A DNA stretch of 64,000 nucleotides from Perlabentimonas sp034003245 (GTDB taxonomy: Bacteria > Bacteroidota > Bacteroidia > Bacteroidales > Tenuifilaceae). Positions within the stretch are counted from its first letter, which is position 1. Each line of letters starts with the position of its first letter. Positions 59,407 through 64,000 of this stretch are shown one piece after another. A program made the position numbers and the translations under genes. Location: positions 77,425 to 141,424 of the forward strand of contig JAVEYY010000005.1 of the NCBI GenBank assembly GCA_034003245.1, given 5' to 3'. Under the pieces are notes generated by a model. The model made no database searches. It had not been told where the DNA came from and was given only the letters and a program-made list of their open reading frames with translations.

Positions 59407-60807
59407 ATGAAAATCACCAACATTTGCTGCATCGGAGCTGGATACGTAGGCGGCCCAACCATGGCGGTTATCGCACAAAAATGCCCTAATATTAAAGTAA
59501 ATGTTGTTGATATTAACCCCCAGCGAATTGCCGACTGGAACAATGAGGATCTGGATAAACTCCCAATATTTGAGCCTGGACTTAAAGAGGTTGTGGCCGA
59601 GGCCCGTGGGCGAAACCTTTTCTTCTCCACCGATATTGAGAAAGGTATCCGTGATGCACAGATGATCTTTATCTCGGTGAATACCCCAACTAAAACCTAC
59701 GGTAAGGGCAAGGGAATGGCGGCCGACCTTAAGTATGTTGAACTTTGTGCCCGTCAGATAGGGCAGGTGGCAACCGAAAATAAAATTGTGGTTGAAAAGT
59801 CAACTCTTCCTGTTCGCACCGCTCAAGCCATAAAAAGTATTCTCGACAATGTGGGCAATGGAGTAAAATTTCAAATACTCTCCAACCCCGAATTTTTGGC
59901 CGAGGGAACAGCAATTAATGATCTGCATAATGCTGATCGTGTGCTGATTGGAGGCGAAATCCACACCACCGAAGGTCGCGAGGCGATGGATGCCCTTTCG
60001 GATATTTATGCCCATTGGCTGCCAAAGGATAGAATTTTACAAACCAACGTTTGGTCGTCGGAGCTATCGAAGCTCACCGCCAATGCATTCCTTGCTCAAC
60101 GCGTATCATCTATCAACGCGCTTAGTGCTCTGTGCGAGAAAACCGAGGCCGACATCGATGAGGTGGCTCGCGCCATTGGAACCGATAGCCGCATTGGCCC
60201 CAAGTTCCTGAAATCATCCGTGGGTTTTGGCGGGTCGTGCTTCCAAAAGGATATTCTTAACCTGGTCTATATCTGCAGAAGTTTAGGATTACAAGAAGTT
60301 GCCGATTACTGGGAGCAGGTTATCATCCTAAACGATTACCAGAAACGCCGCTTTGCCGATAGCATAATCGCATCGCTTAACAACACCATCTCGGGCAAGA
60401 AGATCGCTTTCTTTGGATGGGCTTTTAAGAAGGACACCAACGATACCCGCGAGTCGGCCGCTATATATGTAGCCGATCAGCTACTCGACGACCAGGGCTC
60501 GATCCATGTTTACGACCCCAAGGTTAAAGCTCAGCAGATGTATTCGGATCTTAACTACCTGAATACCCGCCCCGAGAAGGAAAACAGGAAACTATTAACC
60601 GTTTGCACTAATCCCTACGAGGCCGCCAAAGGTGCTCATGCCATTGCCGTGCTAACGGAGTGGGATGAGTTTAAGACCTACGACTTGCAACGCATTTACG
60701 ATTCCATGCTAAAACCTGCCCATATCTTCGATGGTCGAAATATACTAGACCATAAAGAGTTGATAAATATTGGCTTTAAGGTTAAGGCTATTGGGAAGGC
60801 ATACTAG
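59407..60807 (+). CDS. ugd: UDP-glucose 6-dehydrogenase
   Basis: 466 residues from the ATG at 59407 (MKITNICCIGAGYVGGPTMA); the start at 59371 lies in repeat sequence. NAD-binding GAGYVG, substrate segment EFLAEGTAINDL, and catalytic Cys in VGFGGSCFQKDILNLVYICR, then the C-terminal UDP-binding domain (FFGWAFKKDTNDTRESAAIY). The GKGKGMAADLKYVELCARQI insertion and length are those of the longer, eukaryote-like UGDH type. It makes UDP-glucuronate for the polysaccharide. Confidence 0.96.
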   Translation: MKITNICCIGAGYVGGPTMAVIAQKCPNIKVNVVDINPQRIADWNNEDLDKLPIFEPGLKEVVAEARGRNLFFSTDIEKGIRDAQMIFISVNTPTKTYGKGKGMAADLKYVELCARQIGQVATENKIVVEKSTLPVRTAQAIKSILDNVGNGVKFQILSNPEFLAEGTAINDLHNADRVLIGGEIHTTEGREAMDALSDIYAHWLPKDRILQTNVWSSELSKLTANAFLAQRVSSINALSALCEKTEADIDEVARAIGTDSRIGPKFLKSSVGFGGSCFQKDILNLVYICRSLGLQEVADYWEQVIILNDYQKRRFADSIIASLNNTISGKKIAFFGWAFKKDTNDTRESAAIYVADQLLDDQGSIHVYDPKVKAQQMYSDLNYLNTRPEKENRKLLTVCTNPYEAAKGAHAIAVLTEWDEFKTYDLQRIYDSMLKPAHIFDGRNILDHKELINIGFKVKAIGKAY

Positions 60808-60990
60808 AATACAGGACACAAAGGCCTTAAAGAAGACACAAAAACCACTAAGGAAGAATTTTGGCATTTTTCTTTGTTCCCCTTTGTGTATTTTGTGTAA
60901 CTAAAAAAAAGCAACAAAGTAGAAACTAAGTAATTTAAAATCCTTTTGTGTTCCTTCGTGGCTTCTTTGTGTCTTTTGTGCAACTTAAAA
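60808..60990. repeat. TTTGTGTC-type dispersed repeats between ugd and GxxExxY gene
   Basis: ACACAAAGG ... AGACACAAAAACCACTAAGG, then TTTGTTCCCCTTTGTGTATT, and CTTTTGTGTTCCTTCGTGG with CTTTGTGTCTTTTGTGCAAC. Inverted and direct copies alternate. A copy of the last phrase also follows the next gene (61378-61425), so the gene is bracketed. Confidence 0.65.
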
Positions 60991-60997
60991 TACATTT

Positions 60998-61378
60998 ATG
61001 CAAAACCTAACTGAGGATGAATTATCAAACATAATTATAGGTTGTGCAATAGACATTCACAAACTTTTAGGGCCTGGTTTGCTAGAATCTGCATATAGGG
61101 AATGTCTTTACTACGAATTGGTCAAAGCAGGTCTTTCTGTTCAAAGAGAAAAACCACTACCGGTTATTTACAAGGATATAAAGTTAGATCACGGATACAG
61201 AATCGATTTACTTGTTAATGACAAAGTGGTAATAGAGTTAAAAACAGCCGATTGTTTTACCGACGTTCATTTAGCCCAGGTTTTAACTTATCTTAGATTA
61301 GGCAACTTCAAGTTAGGGCTCTTGTTAAACTTTTATGTAAAATCACTCAAGAACGGCATTAAACGTGTTATTCTATAA
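60998..61378 (+). CDS. GxxExxY-family protein
   Basis: 126 residues with the family motif GPGLLESAYRECL near the N-terminus and the nuclease-like core YRIDLLVNDKVVIELKTADC (Asp, Glu-x-Lys as in PD-(D/E)XK enzymes). The C-terminal half reads LAQVLTYLRLGNFKLGLLLN. Members occur across Bacteroidota and other phyla, often singly inside unrelated operons, and no cellular role has been shown. It is bracketed by TTTGTGTC repeats within the polysaccharide locus, suggesting insertion as a unit. Confidence 0.9.
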   Translation: MQNLTEDELSNIIIGCAIDIHKLLGPGLLESAYRECLYYELVKAGLSVQREKPLPVIYKDIKLDHGYRIDLLVNDKVVIELKTADCFTDVHLAQVLTYLRLGNFKLGLLLNFYVKSLKNGIKRVIL

Positions 61379-61425
61379 TCTTTGTGTTACTTCGTGACTC
61401 CTTTGTGTCCTTTGTGCAACTAAAA
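61378..61425. repeat. TTTGTGTC-type repeat after the GxxExxY gene
   Basis: CTTTGTGTTACTTCGTGACT and CCTTTGTGTCCTTTGTGCAA closely match the phrase that precedes the GxxExxY gene (60952-60985), in the same orientation. Confidence 0.65.
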
Positions 61426-61439
61426 AAAAATAAATAGCA

Positions 61440-62456
61440 ATGCAAAAAGTACTAGTAACTGGCGGCACCGGATATATTGGATCACACACAGCGGTTGAAC
61501 TAATCGAGGCGGGCTTTGAGGTTGTTATTGTTGATAACCTTTCGAATTCCTATGCCGATTCCATTGATGGCATAGAAAAAATTACCGGCATTCGTCCAAC
61601 CTTCATAAAGGCCGATTGTGCCTCTAAGGAGCAAATGCAACAGGTTTTCAACAGCCATCCCGACATTAACTCCATAATTCACTTTGCCGCCCTAAAAGCC
61701 GTTGGCGAATCAGTTCAAAAACCCCTCGAGTACTATAAGAACAATATCTACTCGCTAATAAATCTGCTGGAAGTACTAAAGGAACAAGGCGGCCATCTTG
61801 TGTTCTCCAGTTCCTGCACTGTTTATGGTCAGCCCGATGTACTGCCAGTGACCGAAACATCACCCATAAAAAAAGCCCTGTCGCCCTACGGCAATACCAA
61901 GAAAATTGCGGAGGATATTATTGCCGATACAATACACTCATCGGGGAACATTTCGGGAATTGCGCTACGCTACTTCAACCCCATTGGCGCCCACCCCAGC
62001 GCCTATATTGGGGAGTTCCCCATGGGCAAACCCGATAACCTTGTCCCCTTTATCACCCAAACCGCCAAGGGTATTTGGCCCGAGCTCAAGGTTTTTGGCT
62101 CCGACTACGATAGCCCCGATGGCACAGCTATTCGCGATTACTTTCATGTGGTCGATCTGGCCAAGGCGCACGTAATTGCCCTTAAGCGTTTAATTGATCA
62201 AAAGAGTAAGAACCCATTCGAGGTATTTAACGTGGGTGCAGGCAAAGGTGTAACCGTGCTCGAGATTATTAAATCGTTTGAGCGGGCAACTGGAGTAAAA
62301 ATAAACTACACCCTAACCGATCGCCGACCCGGTGATATCGAAAAGGTTTGGGCCGATACCTCCTATGCCGAGCAGGAGCTGGGATGGAAAGCAAAACTAA
62401 CGTTAGACGAAGCCCTACTCTCGGCCTGGAATTGGGAGAAAAGAATTGGCAAATAA
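61440..62456 (+). CDS. galE: UDP-glucose 4-epimerase
   Basis: 338 residues, standard GalE length. Short-chain dehydrogenase fold: TGGTGYIGSHTAVELIEAGF for NAD, catalytic Ser in VFSSSCTVYGQPDVLP and Tyr/Lys in SPYGNTKKIAEDI, sugar-binding LRYFNPIGAHPSAYIGE and DYDSPDGTAIRDYFHVVDLA. It interconverts UDP-glucose and UDP-galactose, providing precursor for the same locus as ugd. Followed by the 724-bp non-coding stretch before the Wzz gene. Confidence 0.96.
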   Translation: MQKVLVTGGTGYIGSHTAVELIEAGFEVVIVDNLSNSYADSIDGIEKITGIRPTFIKADCASKEQMQQVFNSHPDINSIIHFAALKAVGESVQKPLEYYKNNIYSLINLLEVLKEQGGHLVFSSSCTVYGQPDVLPVTETSPIKKALSPYGNTKKIAEDIIADTIHSSGNISGIALRYFNPIGAHPSAYIGEFPMGKPDNLVPFITQTAKGIWPELKVFGSDYDSPDGTAIRDYFHVVDLAKAHVIALKRLIDQKSKNPFEVFNVGAGKGVTVLEIIKSFERATGVKINYTLTDRRPGDIEKVWADTSYAEQELGWKAKLTLDEALLSAWNWEKRIGK

Positions 62457-62514
62457 CCTGTCAACCTTACTTAGGGATTGTCACACAAGAACGATGAACG
62501 AAGTAACACTTCAA

Positions 62515-62625
62515 CGTCATGGCGAACCGCCAGCAGGCGGTGAAGCCATCTCTTAACAGATTGCCACGCCTTGCAATACCTGTTCCGATGTCCTTTATCG
62601 GAAAAACGCAAGCCGCGCAATGACG
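62515..62625. repeat. Dispersed palindromic repeat, copy C
   Basis: Starts CGTCATGGCGAACCGCCAGC and ends CGCGCAATGACG; inner GGCGG, GAAGCCATCTC and CAGATTG pieces parallel copy B (53004-53118). The long gap 62457-63180 holds this, further TTGTG-type repeats (62735-62790), a promoter, two hairpins and no gene. Confidence 0.75.
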
Positions 62626-62865
62626 TAAAATCTCGTTAGCCAGCCAATAAGCGGCTGTCTCCCGAGATACGGCGCAGAACGCTGAACGCTATAAGCTAAT
62701 CTTGTCAACCATTAACATCATCCCCAGCCTAGTCATTTGTGTCCATTGCACTTAAGTGTAATTTGTGTGGTTTTGTGGTTAAGACAAATGCCCAATTAGT
62801 ATTTCAACTGATCATCATCGCATTTACAAACTAACCATAAAGCGCCAAACCAAATCCCATTTTTG

Positions 62866-62896
62866 TTTGCTCACACAAAAAAATATACTACTTTTG
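62866..62896 (+). promoter_or_regulatory. Promoter TTTG-N19-TACTTTTG before the Wzz gene
   Basis: TTTG (62866-62869), 19 bp, TACTTTTG (62889-62896): exact fit to the Bacteroides consensus. The predicted start falls at the base of the hairpin at 62900. The leader to 63181 would be about 280 nt. Confidence 0.8.
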
Positions 62897-62899
62897 TTT

Positions 62900-62930
62900 A
62901 CCCCTTCTCCTCGGAGAAAATGGGGTTTTT
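62900..62930 (+). promoter_or_regulatory. Start-proximal leader hairpin with T-tract
   Basis: ACCCC-TTCTCC-TC-GGAGAA-AAT-GGGGT followed by TTTTT: a stem of 5+6 bp with a 3-nt bulge directly after the promoter. It could be a 5' stabilising stem or a leader terminator needing antitermination. Confidence 0.6.
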
Positions 62931-63056
62931 AATTCTATGCATAGGAGTTATATACTCCAAATTATTAGTACATTAACCCTTAACAGTCGCACTATTCCCT
63001 GTGACTGACGGGGCGAAGCTGTATTTAAATCCCAAATTGTTCTATCCACAACCGAT

Positions 63057-63085
63057 CTCGTCTCGTCAGAAAGTGACGAGACGAG
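63057..63085 (+). other. Perfect 12-bp hairpin in the Wzz leader
   Basis: CTCGTCTCGTCA (63057-63068) and TGACGAGACGAG (63074-63085) with loop GAAAG. It lies ~95 bp before the Wzz ATG and lacks a U-tract. Confidence 0.7.
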
Positions 63086-63180
63086 AGAGCTCACCGGAGG
63101 TAAATTACACGAATTAGCACAAATACTTAATATAATAATTTGAGAAAATCTGTGGAAATCTGTGGACAAAAAAAACCTAT

Positions 63181-64000
63181 ATGAACGAAAACACCTACAA
63201 TAAACCCGCTTCCGACGAAATCGACTTAATCGAACTTATCCGCCACCTCTGGAACGGCCGCAAGCTAATCATTAAGATTACCGCTGCATTTATAGCCCTT
63301 GGTCTTATTATAGCCCTTACCAGCCCCAAGCAGTACAAGGTTGAGGTACGGATGCTACCCGAGATGAAAAGTAGTTCAAGCGGAGGAGCCTCGGCCCTAC
63401 TCCGCCAGTTTAGCGGGCTAGGAGGTTTTGCAATGCCCTTAGGCGAGGGTGCCGATGCCATTGGCCCCATGCTCTACCCCGATGTGCTAAAAAGCACCCC
63501 ATTCTACCTTGAGTTGCTAAACCATAAGGTTACCTACAAAACCGATGAAGAAACGCTGGATATAACCGTTTTTGATTACCTAAATGACTACACCAAGGGA
63601 TCATTTATGGGTATAATTATGAAATATACTTTAAAACTACCATGGACAATCCTGGGATGGATTAGAGGAGAACAAGAAGTAGTTGAAGAAGAATTATCCC
63701 TTGGCCAAAAGCAGCTAACCAGAATCACAAAAGAACAATACGAGACAATAAAAGCTTTACAAGATAAAATTGGTGCCTCCATCGACCAAAAAAACGGTGT
63801 AATTAGCATCTCCACCGAGTTTGGTGATCCCTATATTACCGCACAAATAGCAAACTTTGCTGTAGACTATCTCTCTACCTACATTACCGAATACAGAGTA
63901 GAAAAGGCCAAAACCGATTTACAATTTATTGAGGAGCGTTACCTCGAAAAGGAAAAGGAGTATCTCTACGCCCAAAAGGAACTTGCAGAGTTCCGCGATG
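63181..64000 (+). CDS. Wzz/GumC-type polysaccharide chain-length protein (5' part)
   Basis: The first ~273 residues are visible from the ATG at 63181; the gene runs past the right edge. It starts MNENTYNKPASDEIDLIELI, the conserved region before TM1 (LIIKITAAFIALGLIIALTS). The periplasmic domain follows, with the YKVEVRMLPEM strand after TM1, and enters the long helical coiled coil (VEKAKTDLQFIEERYLEKEK). It regulates chain length or export of the surface polysaccharide together with the Wza-type protein. Whether a C-terminal kinase domain follows cannot be seen. Confidence 0.9.
   Translation, partial: MNENTYNKPASDEIDLIELIRHLWNGRKLIIKITAAFIALGLIIALTSPKQYKVEVRMLPEMKSSSSGGASALLRQFSGLGGFAMPLGEGADAIGPMLYPDVLKSTPFYLELLNHKVTYKTDEETLDITVFDYLNDYTKGSFMGIIMKYTLKLPWTILGWIRGEQEVVEEELSLGQKQLTRITKEQYETIKALQDKIGASIDQKNGVISISTEFGDPYITAQIANFAVDYLSTYITEYRVEKAKTDLQFIEERYLEKEKEYLYAQKELAEFRD

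Overview
The window is a chromosomal segment of a Bacteroidota bacterium, most likely Bacteroidales or a related marine/anaerobic order. The evidence is: many promoters of the form TTTG-N18/19-TAnnTTTG; few recognisable Shine-Dalgarno sequences before genes; many lipoproteins and outer-membrane barrels; families largely typical of this phylum (DUF3857 transglutaminases, head-GIN DUF2807 proteins, BlaI/M56 pairs, IPT/TIG lipoproteins, CarboxypepD_reg-like proteins); and a frameshifted prfB. No rRNA, tRNA, insertion sequence, prophage or CRISPR array was found.

Layout. 1-10.4 kb: end of a ComM-type ATPase, a large propeller/SpoIIE phosphatase sensor, a membrane pyrophosphatase, and a recX / CarboxypepD_reg protein / prfB series. 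10.5-11.3 kb: a gene-free block of tandem repeats (7-bp units and a strictly phased 21-bp array). 11.3-15.5 kb: arsenic/thiol cluster 1 (flavin reductase diverging from arsR, then ArsE-, ArsF- and ArsG-like proteins and an ArsP-type permease). 15.6-16.5 kb: a fluoride riboswitch with crcB and DUF190. 16.6-18.6 kb: a secreted protein with two beta-trefoils. 19-21.1 kb: a run of five small cysteine-rich or thiol proteins (HAD-like, two rhodaneses, a nine-cysteine protein, an ArsE paralogue). 21-29.7 kb: purQ, envelope proteins, TonB, BlaI/M56, flotillin/NfeD. 29.8-32.5 kb: arsenic cluster 2 (arsR-arsC-arsM-acr3). 32.5-46.9 kb: RND exporter, envelope proteins, a PLP dehydratase, an IPT/kelch lipoprotein and two DUF3857 proteins. 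46.9-47.4 kb: a second 21-bp array. 47.4-56.5 kb: a glutamyl-endopeptidase-like S9 peptidase, dapD, an ArsC-fold protein, class I and class II fumarases, and a flippase-like protein. 56.6-64 kb: start of a surface-polysaccharide locus (Wza-type exporter, ugd, galE, Wzz), with a GxxExxY gene set in repeats.

How the parts relate. The two ars clusters share a 20-bp dyad (CGTA-N4-TACG core) before each arsR, so they may form one regulon covering arsenate reduction, arsenite methylation and export, and possibly aromatic arsenicals. The thiol-protein cluster at 19-21 kb has an ArsE paralogue but no such operator in the stretches I read; it is the best candidate for an undescribed small pathway. The two unrelated 21-bp arrays, each with dyad-symmetric cores spaced exactly two helical turns apart, are the most unexplained DNA structure here. 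Functions come from reading motifs by eye. No database search, structure prediction or alignment was run.
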